Positions 33,854-41,664 are shown, numbered from the stretch's first letter. The stretch is 64,000 nucleotides of DNA from Bacillota bacterium (GCA_023391635.1 JAEWAQ010000018.1:1-64000); one strand, 5' to 3'. Numbers and translations are program-made. The notes: generated from the sequence alone by a model not told the origin.

Positions 33854-35566
33854 ATGGAAGCGACTGTACCGCAGCGGCAACACCAACGAGCGACAAGCAA
33901 AGCCCAGTCCTTGACAGAGAAAGCGAATCGGGCGCTCGGCGTGCAACCGGCCGATGCTCTGTTTTCCAAGACCTATATGATTGGAGCGTTCATCGCTCTG
34001 CTGATCGGCGGCATCTTCGGATTGCTGCAAGTGCTTGTTCGCGGCGGCGTGATCGACACCTTGCCGCTTAACCTGAACTACTATCAAGTATTGACGGGCC
34101 ACGGTGTCATGATGGTTGTCGTGTTCTCGACATTGTTCGTCATCGGCTATTGCTATGCCGGATTATCACATACGCTGGGCGGCTTGCTGCCGAAAGTGCG
34201 GAAGATGGCCTGGATCGGATTCGGGCTCAAGGTGGTCGGCGTGGCCATGGCTTCCGTCGCGATCCTGGCTGGAGATGCCTCGGTCATGTACACGTTCTAT
34301 CCGCCAATGGCTGCCGTTCCTTATTTCTACATCGGTCTGGTGTTTGCCGTGCTCGGCATCTGGATGTGCGCATTCGGCGCCTTCATCAACGTGGCGCACT
34401 GGCGCAAGGCGCACCCCGGCCAGCGGGTGCCGATCCTGTCGTACTTCGCCACCGGCATCTTCGTCCTGATGTTCTTCGGCAGCTTGCCGGTCGCGATCGA
34501 AGTGTTCATGATCATCCCCTGGTCGCTCGGCTGGGTGGACACGATCAACGTCATGGTATCGCGCACCTTGTTCTGGGCATTCGGCCATACGTACGTAAAT
34601 ATCTGGTATATGACAGCCGTCTCGGCCTGGTATGTCATCATCCCTAAAATCATCGGCGGCAAGCGGTTCAACGACACGATCACCCGCGTCATGATCGTCA
34701 TGCTCGTCATCCTGAACATTACCGGCGGCTTCCATCATCAGATCGTTGACCCGGGCATCTCCGAATCGGTGAAGTTCATGCACGTATTCATGAGCCTTGC
34801 GATCAGCTTCCCGTCGCTGATGACCGCTTACGCCATGTTCTCCGTATTCGAGAAGACGGCACGCAAGCTGGGGGGCAAAGGGATCGTCGGCTGGTATAAG
34901 AAGATGCCGTGGAAAGACGTCCGCTTCCTGTCGCCGTTCATCGCGATGGTCGCCTTCATTCCGGCCGGTGCGGGCGGGATCGTGCAAAGCACGAATCAAT
35001 TGGACCAAGTCGTCCATAATACGTTATGGATCACCGGACACTTCCATCTGACGCTCGGCATGACCGTCGTCATGACTTTCTTCGGCATCACCTATTGGCT
35101 GATTCCGCATCTGACCAAGCGCAAGCTGACGCCTTTCGTCAATCGGCTGGGCTTGATCCAGACGGCTCTGTGGACGGTCGGCATGTCGATCATGGCCATT
35201 TCGATGCACGTCGTCGGATTGTTCGGCGCGCCGCGCCGGACAGCATTCTCCGACTATGGAGGCAGCTTGACGGCCGCAGCCTGGGATCCTTATCTGATGT
35301 TGGTCGTCATCGGCGGATCGATTCTCGTCGTCGCCGGGGTTCTGCAATTGTACGCAGTCTATCATATGTTCTTCCGGTCGCCGAAGGGCGAGACGGAATT
35401 CCCGATCGCCGAGACGGAAGCCGGGGAAGCGACGCCGTACTGGACGGAACGCTGGGGCCTGTGGATCGTGCTCATGATCATTGTGGTCACGATGGCGTAT
35501 ATCATTCCGCTTACCGACTTTATCGTCAACGCGCCTCCCGGGTCGCCGACATTCAGAACTTGGTAA
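33854..35566 (+). CDS. Cytochrome c oxidase subunit I, ba3 type
   Basis: 570 residues with about 13 membrane segments. Haem and CuB ligands are visible: LTGHGVMMVVVF (low-spin haem histidine), WAFGHTYVNIWYM (CuB histidine and tyrosine), GGFHHQIVDPG (two CuB histidines) and ITGHFHLTLGM (high-spin and low-spin haem histidines). The helix VI segment FGHTYVNIWY, in place of the A-type GHPEVYI, is that of B-family oxidases with high oxygen affinity. It reduces oxygen to water and pumps protons. It follows subunit II by 14 bases with its own GGAGG. The acidic N-terminal extension (1-35) is cytoplasmic. Confidence 0.95.
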   Translation: MEATVPQRQHQRATSKAQSLTEKANRALGVQPADALFSKTYMIGAFIALLIGGIFGLLQVLVRGGVIDTLPLNLNYYQVLTGHGVMMVVVFSTLFVIGYCYAGLSHTLGGLLPKVRKMAWIGFGLKVVGVAMASVAILAGDASVMYTFYPPMAAVPYFYIGLVFAVLGIWMCAFGAFINVAHWRKAHPGQRVPILSYFATGIFVLMFFGSLPVAIEVFMIIPWSLGWVDTINVMVSRTLFWAFGHTYVNIWYMTAVSAWYVIIPKIIGGKRFNDTITRVMIVMLVILNITGGFHHQIVDPGISESVKFMHVFMSLAISFPSLMTAYAMFSVFEKTARKLGGKGIVGWYKKMPWKDVRFLSPFIAMVAFIPAGAGGIVQSTNQLDQVVHNTLWITGHFHLTLGMTVVMTFFGITYWLIPHLTKRKLTPFVNRLGLIQTALWTVGMSIMAISMHVVGLFGAPRRTAFSDYGGSLTAAAWDPYLMLVVIGGSILVVAGVLQLYAVYHMFFRSPKGETEFPIAETEAGEATPYWTERWGLWIVLMIIVVTMAYIIPLTDFIVNAPPGSPTFRTW

Positions 35567-35579
35567 CGGGTTAGCGAGG

Positions 35580-35613
35580 AGGGGGCAGCTTCCATACCGG
35601 GCTGTCCCCTTTT
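35580..35613 (+). terminator. Hairpin between oxidase subunit I and SCO genes
   Basis: Arms 35580-35589 (AGGGGGCAGC) and 35601-35610 (GCTGTCCCCT), one G-U wobble, followed by TTTT. A partial terminator here would keep the assembly genes below the level of the structural subunits. Confidence 0.6.
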
Positions 35614-35640
35614 GATTCAACAGGGTTGGAGGTGACCGTC

Positions 35641-36273
35641 ATGCGCAAAATCGGGCGAACGACCTGGGCGAGCATCTTGGTGGTTGTATTGGGACTGGCG
35701 CTATTCGCCGTAGGGACGGACGGGTTTCGGGCGTATACGGCGGAAGCGGCACGTATCATCAAGCTGAACGACGAGCATCCCGAATTTCCGAAGATCGTTC
35801 TGCAGGACAATGAGGGACGCACGTTTACCCTATCCGAATTATCCGGCAAATATGTATTGATGACCTTCATCTATACCTCTTGCGGCACTGTGTGCCCCCA
35901 GATCGAGATGAACATGTCCGAGGTGTATAATCGCTTGCCTCAAGATGCGATCGGCCAAGACATCGTTTTCCTCAGCGTCAGCTTCGATACGGACCGGGAT
36001 ACGCCGGAGGTGCTTGAAGCTTACCGCCAATATTTCGTTCAAGACACGAATAATTGGCGCCTGGCCAGAGTGCCGGACCGCGGCGATCTGAACAACCTGC
36101 TGGAGTCGTTCGGCGTCATCGTCATTCCCGGCAACAACGGCGATTACGCGCATAATGGCGCCTTCTATTTGATCGATCGCAACAGCCGCCTCGCCGAAAT
36201 CATGAACTACACGAAGGTGGACCAGGCGGTTGCCAAGATTGAACGCAGGCTAGCGGGCGACAAGGGGGCATGA
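35641..36273 (+). CDS. SCO1/SenC/PrrC family copper chaperone
   Basis: 210 residues. N-terminal membrane helix (about 10-27) then a thioredoxin-like domain with the copper-binding pair Cys81 and Cys85 in TSCGTVCPQ and the distal His171 in DYAHNGAFYLID; the conserved SFDTDRDTPE also fits. It delivers copper to, or reduces the cysteines of, the CuA site of subunit II outside the membrane. Its place in the oxidase operon supports that. The open frame begins with a TTG inside the ribosome site; ATG at 35641 follows GGAGG by eight bases. Stop is three bases before the next gene. Confidence 0.93.
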   Translation: MRKIGRTTWASILVVVLGLALFAVGTDGFRAYTAEAARIIKLNDEHPEFPKIVLQDNEGRTFTLSELSGKYVLMTFIYTSCGTVCPQIEMNMSEVYNRLPQDAIGQDIVFLSVSFDTDRDTPEVLEAYRQYFVQDTNNWRLARVPDRGDLNNLLESFGVIVIPGNNGDYAHNGAFYLIDRNSRLAEIMNYTKVDQAVAKIERRLAGDKGA

Positions 36274-36276
36274 GCC

Positions 36277-36846
36277 ATGAACCAGTCTTTCTACGGACTT
36301 CTGTTGTTCGCCGGACTTCTCGTTCCCCCTGTCGCTCGTTTGATGGAATCGATCATGATCGTGCATATGCATATGCAGATGCCGATGCTCGTCATTTCCG
36401 GGTTTCTGATGGCTCATGCGTTCCAGACGAGATTTCCCCGTTTCTTCGACAAGTGGAATGAGGGCGGGCTGCCGGGCATTTTACTGTTCAGCATCATTAC
36501 TATCTATTGGATGATTCCACGCACGATGGATGAAGCGATCACGATGCAGAGCATGGAACTGTTCAAATTCGTCAGCCTGCCGTTCTTTGCCGGCATTCCG
36601 CTGCGGGACAGCTGGAAGCGGCTCGGGAACATGGGCAGAAACGTCACGATCGGCGTGTTTACGGTGTTGTTCTTCGCGGCGGGCTTCGTCTACCTGAATT
36701 CGAACGAGCAACTGTGCAATAGTTATCTGCTCGTAGAACAGATTACGCTAGGTTGGGGGTTCCTGCTGACCGCGGTTGCGATGACGATCTATTTGCTGTA
36801 CATCACATTCGTGGATCGTGAGGCATATGAGGGGCCGGCTTCTTGA
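36277..36846 (+). CDS. Membrane protein of the ba3 oxidase operon, function unknown
   Basis: 189 residues with about five membrane segments; not recognised to family level. A Met/His-rich stretch (ESIMIVHMHMQMPMLVI, about 24-40) at the start of helix two is the kind of sequence that binds copper, and its outside loops have a second Met cluster (ITMQSMEL). The gene starts three bases after the SCO stop and is followed by a strong terminator, so it is the last cistron of the oxidase operon. Role in CuB or haem insertion, like CtaG in other operons, is inference; it lacks obvious CtaG motifs. Confidence 0.75.
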   Translation: MNQSFYGLLLFAGLLVPPVARLMESIMIVHMHMQMPMLVISGFLMAHAFQTRFPRFFDKWNEGGLPGILLFSIITIYWMIPRTMDEAITMQSMELFKFVSLPFFAGIPLRDSWKRLGNMGRNVTIGVFTVLFFAAGFVYLNSNEQLCNSYLLVEQITLGWGFLLTAVAMTIYLLYITFVDREAYEGPAS

Positions 36847-36874
36847 GAAGTAAAGATCGTGCTATTGACTTCAC

Positions 36875-36907
36875 AAAAAGCTTACTCATTTAAGGTAAGC
36901 TTTTTTT
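36875..36907 (+). terminator. Intrinsic terminator of the ba3 oxidase operon
   Basis: Arms AAAAAGCTTAC (36875-36885) and GTAAGC plus T-run (36895-36907), nine-base loop and seven Ts. Confidence 0.85.
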
Positions 36908-36947
36908 GTTATAACTGTAGAAAGTTATAACTGTTATAAGGTATAAT
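36908..36947 (+). promoter_or_regulatory. Operator repeats and -10 box of the toxin-antitoxin operon
   Basis: GTTATAACTGT occurs at 36908-36918 and 36924-36934, and a third partial copy GTTATAAG overlaps at 36933; each core GTTATAAC is itself palindromic. TATAAT at 36942-36947 follows. Repeats ahead of an antitoxin gene are the usual binding sites for antitoxin autoregulation. Confidence 0.6.
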
Positions 36948-36988
36948 TTCTTATGAATGAAGAATAGTAATGAAGGAGGGGATATTTC

Positions 36989-37288
36989 ATGAATGGCGTG
37001 ATAAAAGTGAAGATGAATGACGACGATAAGAAGACGCAACGATATCTACGCAAAGTTGGCCGGATGGGCAATAGTTTAGGGATCGGTCTGCCGAAGAGCT
37101 TAACAGAAAAATTGAAGCTGATGCAGGGCGATGAAGTGGAACTTATGCTGAATAGTGAAGGGGATTATGTCCTTCGCAAAGCTCCCCAAACGAAATTGCC
37201 GGATCAGGTCAGGCCGGAAGTTTTGGAAGCTTTCTACGATATATTTCATGAGGATCGAGAGATCTTTAGCGACTTAAGGGATCGGTAA
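36989..37288 (+). CDS. AbrB/MazE/SpoVT-type antitoxin
   Basis: 99 residues. Swapped-hairpin AbrB fold: YLRKVGRMGNSLGIGLPKSL, KLMQGDEVELMLNSEGDYVL. The C-terminal tail (about 70-99, VLEAFYDIFHEDREIFSDL) is acidic and helical, as expected for the part that covers a toxin active site. The next gene is a Doc-type toxin starting one base after the stop, so this is its antitoxin and operon repressor. AAGGAGGGG precedes the ATG. Lower GC than flanking genes, which suggests acquisition. Confidence 0.87.
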   Translation: MNGVIKVKMNDDDKKTQRYLRKVGRMGNSLGIGLPKSLTEKLKLMQGDEVELMLNSEGDYVLRKAPQTKLPDQVRPEVLEAFYDIFHEDREIFSDLRDR

Positions 37289-37289
37289 C

Positions 37290-37685
37290 ATGATCAAGTA
37301 TTTAACGGTGGAAGAAGTTGTCGCCGGTCATTATTATATGATGAAGCAGATGGAAGATATGGATCAAGCAGGCGTAAAAGACCGTGCACTATTGGAATCG
37401 GCCGTCTTTCGACCTCAGCAAACCGTATTCGGGGAAGACGCTTATCCGTCTATCTTCGAAAAAGCAGCCGTGATGGCGGATTCGTTGGTGAAGAACCATT
37501 GTTTTTACAATGGCAATAAACGAACGGCCTATTTGACACTCAAGTCTTTCCTGCGGGTAAACGGATATCAATTGAAAGTGGAACGAGCGTATGCTGTCGA
37601 ATTTATGGTTGAGATTGCGATAGGAACTCATGCGACTCAGGAACTTGCGCGAATAATTCAAGAACATTGTGTATCGATAGAATAA
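37290..37685 (+). CDS. doc: Doc family toxin (death on curing)
   Basis: 131 residues, the normal Doc length. The Fic motif is HCFYNGNKRTA: His70 as catalytic base, Asn74, Lys77 and Arg78. Lysine rather than glycine at the seventh motif position is the Doc signature; Doc uses it to phosphorylate EF-Tu and stop translation. Residues 1-14 (YLTVEEVVAGH) match the Doc N-terminus. One base separates it from the antitoxin gene, so translation is coupled. The motif looks intact, so the toxin should be active. Terminator follows at 37691-37721. Confidence 0.9.
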   Translation: MIKYLTVEEVVAGHYYMMKQMEDMDQAGVKDRALLESAVFRPQQTVFGEDAYPSIFEKAAVMADSLVKNHCFYNGNKRTAYLTLKSFLRVNGYQLKVERAYAVEFMVEIAIGTHATQELARIIQEHCVSIE

Positions 37686-37690
37686 CAGGT

Positions 37691-37721
37691 GAAAGCCCTG
37701 ATCCGTGCGGTCAGGACTTTC
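37691..37721 (+). terminator. Terminator of the toxin-antitoxin operon
   Basis: Arms GAAAGCCCTGA and TCAGGACTTTC, one mismatch, nine-base loop, followed by TTTATT; six bases after the doc stop. Confidence 0.7.
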
Positions 37722-37789
37722 TTTATTGCTGTAACACTCAACCTTTCGGATCGAATACCGCAAGCTTCCCAAGCCATTATCGCCCGTTA

Positions 37790-37929
37790 TTACAGCATCC
37801 GGCGATCCAGGGCGGTCTCGATCAATTTGATCGTCTGATACGCGGCCAAGTATCCAGCGACTCCTGATCGGTATGTTCGTTTCGGTAGCCCGCGGACAAG
37901 TTGACCGTATCGATGCCGAATTTTAACAT
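37790..37929 (-). pseudogene. Remnant of a zinc exopeptidase (M20/M28-like) C-terminus
   Basis: Reading the minus strand from 37929 gives FGIDTVNLSAGYRNEHTDQE, and after a one-base frame change YLAAYQTIKLIETALDRRML to a stop at 37790. Joined, they look like the last metal-site strand and final helix of M20/M28-type aminopeptidases (the 'NLSAGYxNxHT' motif). An in-frame stop precedes the first part, and the rest of the gene is missing. It is dead and eroding. Confidence 0.55.
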
Positions 37930-38055
37930 CTAGGGGTTTCTTACATACTTGCTATTTTGTCCGGTTTTTGATGATGCTGAGCATGCCGGGGCATTAACGA
38001 AAGAACCGGATGCGGTGCTTGTCGTGGTTACGGTGTGTGGGAAATGGGAGGCACG

Positions 38056-38300
38056 ATGTACGATACGGCGGTCATGGTGTCCGCTGACGGCGAGGAGATC
38101 GGCAGAACGCCGAAAATCTTCATGCTGCCATCGGTTCGGGGTCGACCTCGGGAATTGCGCAGGTCATCACGCCTTATGGGCAAATGACAGCGGTGAGCCC
38201 GGTGAATCAGCGGGTATATATAGTTGGCGATACGTTCACGGGGGAAGAGTCATCCTTCTACATCCGTTATGGGGAAGTGTTCGCTAATGTGCTGAGTTGA
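38056..38300 (+). pseudogene. Remnant of a carbon-nitrogen hydrolase (nitrilase/Lnt-like) gene
   Basis: Two pieces in different frames. From 38056: MYDTAVMVSADGEEIGRTPK, which resembles the nitrilase strand that precedes the catalytic lysine. From 38142 in another frame: STSGIAQVITPYGQMTAVSP then SSFYIRYGEVFANVLS and a stop at 38300, which matches the C-terminal 'NTGISxVIDPYG ... FYTRYGDVFA' of apolipoprotein N-acyltransferase-like hydrolases. The middle, with the catalytic cysteine, is deleted. No complete gene exists between 37,690 and 38,388. Confidence 0.6.
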
Positions 38301-38388
38301 GTCATCCTTGTTCTGATGTTCGTCTCCGAGCGGAATAAAGTTCGATCTCGTCGGATTATGAAGCAGTGAATAGCGGAAGGAGAGGGTT

Positions 38389-39474
38389 ATGATGAAATTG
38401 GTAACCGAGCTTTGCGGCCTGTTAGGCATCCGCTATCCGATCGTGCTGGCGGGCATGGCAGGAGGTCCGTCTACGGCAGCTTTGGCAGCGGCGGTATCCC
38501 GGGCTGGAGGGTTGGGCACGCTGGGAGCGGCCTACTTGACGCCGTCCATGCTGCTGGATGCCGTTCGGGAAATGCGCAGGCTGACCGATGCGCCGTTCGC
38601 GGTCAATCTGTTCGCTTCCCGAGCGGCGGACGATTGGAGCCGTCTCGGAGAAGTTCAGCGCGAGTTGGACCGGATGCGGGAGACATTGGACATTCCGGTT
38701 GCGGCATCGGAAGGAGCGGGCGGCTTGAAGTCGGCGGACTTGTTCGAGCGGCAATTCGAAGTGTTGCTGGAGGAGAAGGTGCCGGTGATCAGTACGGCAT
38801 TCGGCGTGCTGCCCGCCGAGTATATGAAAGCGGCAAAGTCGGCTGGAGCGAAAGTCGTGGCGATGGTCACGACCGTGCAGGAAGCCATGATGGCTGAGGA
38901 AGCCGGATGCGACGCCGTCGTGGCGCAAGGCAGCGAAGCCGGCGGGCATCGCGGCACATTCGACGTGTCGGGCGAAGCCCACCGCATGGGAGCAAATGTC
39001 GGTACATTCGCCTTGGTGCCGCAAGTGGTGGATCAGGTGAGTATACCGGTCATCGCGGCTGGGGGCGTCATGGACGGCCGCGGCCTCGTCGCGGCACTTG
39101 CTCTGGGAGCGCAAGGCGTGCAGATGGGCACGCGGTTCCTGACAGCCGTTGAGTCTGGCGCGCATGACATCTATCAGAAGGCGCTGTTGGCGAGCACCGA
39201 AGAGAGCACCGCCGTGACCCGTGCCTTCTCGGGCCGCCCGGCGCGCGGGATCCGCAACGCATTTATTCGCCAATGGGACGAGAGCGGCCTGGAGCCGCTG
39301 CCCTTCCCGTCGCAGAATACGATTACGCGCGACATTCGCAACGCGGCTGCCGCTCAGCGCAATGCCGACTATATGTCTCTGTGGGCAGGCCAGGGGACAA
39401 GGCTGCTCAAGGCAGGCCAAAGCGCGGAAGAGATCGTCGCCGAGACGATCGAGCAGGCGCAGAAGATTTTATAG
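38389..39474 (+). CDS. Nitronate monooxygenase (2-nitropropane dioxygenase family)
   Basis: 361 residues, a TIM-barrel flavoenzyme. Hallmarks: IVLAGMAGGPSTAALAAAVS and GGLGTLGAAYL at the N-terminus, ISTAFGVLP, AEEAGCDAVVAQGSEAGGHR (FMN phosphate and catalytic His), and IAAGGVMDGRGLVAALALGA followed by MGTRFL. It oxidises alkyl nitronates such as propionate-3-nitronate with FMN and O2, usually seen as detoxification; FabK enoyl reductases share the fold but are less likely with this motif set. GGAGAGG precedes two successive ATG codons. No partner gene is visible on either side. Confidence 0.9.
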   Translation: MMKLVTELCGLLGIRYPIVLAGMAGGPSTAALAAAVSRAGGLGTLGAAYLTPSMLLDAVREMRRLTDAPFAVNLFASRAADDWSRLGEVQRELDRMRETLDIPVAASEGAGGLKSADLFERQFEVLLEEKVPVISTAFGVLPAEYMKAAKSAGAKVVAMVTTVQEAMMAEEAGCDAVVAQGSEAGGHRGTFDVSGEAHRMGANVGTFALVPQVVDQVSIPVIAAGGVMDGRGLVAALALGAQGVQMGTRFLTAVESGAHDIYQKALLASTEESTAVTRAFSGRPARGIRNAFIRQWDESGLEPLPFPSQNTITRDIRNAAAAQRNADYMSLWAGQGTRLLKAGQSAEEIVAETIEQAQKIL

Positions 39475-39520
39475 GATTGCTCAATGGGGGAAGGCCGATT
39501 ATCAAGTCGCTGGAATCAAC

Positions 39521-39538
39521 TTGAACCTATAAGTTCAA
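39521..39538. promoter_or_regulatory. Candidate operator of the XRE regulator
   Basis: TTGAAC, six bases, GTTCAA: a perfect spaced palindrome, followed by a third half-like TTTGAATTG, about 60 bases before the XRE start. Autoregulation is the simplest reading. Confidence 0.4.
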
Positions 39539-39598
39539 TTTGAATTGTTGTGCATGTAATAAGGAAGGAGGGCTTGGTATATTCGGATTGGGTGATTC

Positions 39599-39931
39599 AT
39601 GGTGGGCTACGATTATGGAATGATCGGCAAACGGATTCGCAAGGCTCGGGAAGAGAAAGGAATCACGCAAGAGGCGCTGGCGGAGTCCATGGACGTTTCC
39701 AATGCCTATGTCAGCAAGATCGAGCGCGGTAAAACTTCCGTCAACCTGGACAACCTTGGCAAGATTTGCGCCGTGCTGGAGACATCCACCGAGTATATAT
39801 TAACCGGAACCAATACTGCAAAGGGCAACTACATGCGCAATGAAATCATGGAAATGCTGGAAGGATGCCCGCCGCACAAGATTCGATTAATCGCACAAGT
39901 CATTAAGCCGATCGTAGAATACGAGGGCTAG
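39599..39931 (+). CDS. XRE family helix-turn-helix regulator
   Basis: 110 residues. The HTH spans about 9-64: IGKRIRKAREEKGITQEALA, then MDVSNAYVSKIERGKTSVNL and LGKICAVLETSTEYIL. The C-terminal tail (about 75-110, MRNEIMEMLEGCPPHKIRLI) is helical and may dimerise. The same layout occurs in small SinR-like repressors of Paenibacillaceae. An in-frame stop directly before the ATG fixes the upstream limit. The AAGGAGGG 25 bases earlier is too far to serve it, so the start is somewhat uncertain (ATG at 39620 is an alternative). Terminator follows. Confidence 0.88.
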   Translation: MVGYDYGMIGKRIRKAREEKGITQEALAESMDVSNAYVSKIERGKTSVNLDNLGKICAVLETSTEYILTGTNTAKGNYMRNEIMEMLEGCPPHKIRLIAQVIKPIVEYEG

Positions 39932-39942
39932 AATACGGGAGA

Positions 39943-39976
39943 ACGTCGGGGCTTGCGCTTCCCGGCGGTTTTTTTG
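39943..39976 (+). terminator. Intrinsic terminator after the XRE gene
   Basis: Arms CGTCGGG and CCCGGCG (one G-U pair), then GG and seven Ts. Confidence 0.7.
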
Positions 39977-40129
39977 TTATGGAGCGAGGAGCACGAAGCT
40001 GTTGTACTCGCGGATCCTGCCGCCAGGTTCAACTTAACCTCGAAAGTATGTGAAAATTCGCGATAGATTTGGTATATTTAGCTGGGAAATTGATTTTTCA
40101 TGCCGAAGCCTGTCGAGGGGGGATTGTCA

Positions 40130-40420
40130 TTGAGTTTGGTTATGCATTTGGCCCAACAGCTCATTGATCAAAAACTTCAAGAACACGCCTGCACGCATTT
40201 ATTTACGCGAATAGAAAGAGACAGCTTGTACATCTACTCGATTGAGCAAGGCGAAGATGCTTACAGGGTTGCTTTGACTTTGTGCGGTGCGAATAAATTT
40301 GCGGTCAGTCTTACAGATCCGAAAGGCTATTGGCAACCGACCGAGTATCGGGGGGATATCGCGGAGATGGCAACTGAACTGACGAGCACGTTCGCTTTTG
40401 CGCTCACTCGTTGGCACTAA
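40130..40420 (+). CDS. Small hypothetical protein
   Basis: About 96 residues; not recognised. Composition is that of a real soluble alpha/beta protein: a helix (HLAQQLIDQKLQEHACTHLF), strands (ERDSLYIYSI, YRVALTLCG, KFAVSLTD), then a C-terminal helix (IAEMATELTSTFAFAL). The frame is open from ATG 40100, but that codon has no ribosome site, whereas GAGGGGGG lies seven bases before the TTG at 40130. No close family motif; neighbours give no clue. Confidence 0.6.
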   Translation: MSLVMHLAQQLIDQKLQEHACTHLFTRIERDSLYIYSIEQGEDAYRVALTLCGANKFAVSLTDPKGYWQPTEYRGDIAEMATELTSTFAFALTRWH

Positions 40421-40500
40421 TGATTTGTCGCAGAGACCGCATGGGCTGATTGTCAGGTGCTGCGGTCTGAGCATGCCTAGAAAAGGAGAATGAGAACGCC

Positions 40501-40794
40501 ATGTGCCGTAATATCAAGACGCTGTTTAACTTTGACCCGCCGGCTACCGACGATGAAATCCAGGCGGCCGCACTGCAATTCGTGCGCAAGCTGTCTGGCT
40601 TCAACTCACCTTCGAAGGCGAATGAGGCAGCGTTCCATCGTGCTGTCGACGAGGTGGCCGCTGTCGCCCGCAATCTAATGGATTCGCTGGTTACGAATGC
40701 CGAGCCCCGCAACCGGGAAGTGGAAATCAAGCGCGCTCGCGCCAGAGCCGTCCGCCGATTCGGGATTAATCCGGACTCGCCTTCATCGCGATAA
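40501..40794 (+). CDS. DUF2277 domain protein
   Basis: 97 residues. It begins MCRNIKTLFNFDPPATDDEI and continues AALQFVRKLSGFNSPSKANE, the conserved signature of DUF2277, a family of small, probably helical proteins of unknown function found in many bacteria. The C-terminus is Arg-rich (EIKRARARAVRRFG). AAGGAG lies nine bases before the ATG. It stands between an unrelated small gene and the L25-like gene; a hairpin without T-run (40434-40468) lies upstream. Confidence 0.85.
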   Translation: MCRNIKTLFNFDPPATDDEIQAAALQFVRKLSGFNSPSKANEAAFHRAVDEVAAVARNLMDSLVTNAEPRNREVEIKRARARAVRRFGINPDSPSSR

Positions 40795-40823
40795 CATCGT
40801 ATACTTCAGCGCCCCGCCTCCTG

Positions 40824-40852
40824 TTGATCGAATCTCGTTTCTATGATATGGT
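40824..40852 (+). promoter_or_regulatory. Candidate promoter of the L25/Ctc-like gene
   Basis: TTGATC (40824-40829), 17-base spacer, TATGGT (40847-40852). If used, the transcript starts near 40859 and has a leader of about 195 bases that begins with the hairpin at 40866. Confidence 0.35.
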
Positions 40853-40865
40853 GAAAGAAACCGAT

Positions 40866-40895
40866 AGGCATTCTACTCTCCGGAGTGGGGTGCCT
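40866..40895 (+). promoter_or_regulatory. Stable hairpin with UNCG tetraloop in the leader of the L25/Ctc-like gene
   Basis: Thirteen continuous base pairs (AGGCATTCTACTC with GAGTGGGGTGCCT, four of them G-U) close on the loop TCCG, a UNCG-type tetraloop. The G-U pairs mean that the structure exists in the plus-strand RNA and much less in the complement, so it was kept as RNA. A second small stem CCCCGAAAGGGG (GAAA loop) lies at about 40985-40996. Either a terminator for the upstream gene or a regulatory leader. Confidence 0.5.
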
Positions 40896-41053
40896 TTGCG
40901 CATATTTGCGGGGTTTTTACATTAAATGTCTCACGACGCAACAGAAAAGACATGGAGGCGGTGATGCTATGTTTCTCTTACGGGCCCCGAAAGGGGAGGG
41001 TGATCCGGTGACTGACGGGATTGGATTATCAAATGACGAGGAGCGATACTCAC

Positions 41054-41599
41054 ATGACAACATGTTTGCAGGCACAGCAACGGGTGCAATTAAATAAGAC
41101 GGGACTCAAAAATTTGCGGAAGGACGGCCGGCTGCCTGCCAATGTATTCGGCAACAAACTGGCCAACGAAATGATCCACATTTCGGCGATCGAATTTCAA
41201 AAATGGCTCAAGCAAGGCGCTTCCGGGTTCATCGAGCTGCAGATCGAGGGGAAGGGTTCGATATCAGTCCTGCTCGAGGACCTGCAACGTGACCCGCGAA
41301 CGAGGGACTTGCTGCACGTCGACTTTCAACAAGTGCAATCCAACGCGATCGTGCGCACGAAGGTTGCGGTCAAGTTTTTCGGCACGCCTGCGGGGGCCAG
41401 TTTCGGCGGGGTTGTTCAAATCCAGAATCCGTTCATTGAGGTCGAGGCACTGCCGGCGCATTTGCCGCATGATCTCGAGTTCGACATCAGCAGCATGATG
41501 ATCGGAGATTCGGTGCTCGTGAAGGACGTGCCGATGTCGTCTGAAGTGACGCTCGTTTCCGGGCCCAATGAGTGCCTGGCATCGGTCGTGAAGCCTTAG
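41054..41599 (+). CDS. Ribosomal protein L25 / general stress protein Ctc family
   Basis: 181 residues. N-terminal L25 domain (LNKTGLKNLRKDGRLPANVF, ISVLLEDLQRDPRTRDLLHVDF) binds 5S rRNA, and the C-terminal TL5/Ctc beta domain follows (PFIEVEALPAHLPHDLEFDI, IGDSVLVKDVPM). Normal Ctc proteins are about 200 residues. It is not next to pth or mfd, the usual neighbours, so it may be a second copy used under stress. Start at the ATG after GAGGAG is preferred to an upstream TTG in the same frame. Confidence 0.88.
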   Translation: MTTCLQAQQRVQLNKTGLKNLRKDGRLPANVFGNKLANEMIHISAIEFQKWLKQGASGFIELQIEGKGSISVLLEDLQRDPRTRDLLHVDFQQVQSNAIVRTKVAVKFFGTPAGASFGGVVQIQNPFIEVEALPAHLPHDLEFDISSMMIGDSVLVKDVPMSSEVTLVSGPNECLASVVKP

Positions 41600-41620
41600 A
41601 ATCGTTAGACCGGCTAATTG

Positions 41621-41664
41621 AAAAACGTCGTATTCGCAGATTGACTGCGGATACGACGTTTTTT
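41621..41664. terminator. Bidirectional intrinsic terminator
   Basis: Arms AAAAACGTCGTATTCGCAG (41621-41639) and CTGCGGATACGACGTTTTTT (one G-U pair), between the convergent L25-like and DoxX genes; T-runs on both strands. Confidence 0.88.

Noticed and set aside
37949..38287. 112-codon open frame in the decayed region
   Set aside because: Its protein is Cys/Arg-rich and unlike any family, whereas other frames of the same DNA give nitrilase-like peptides; it is a by-product of the pseudogene.
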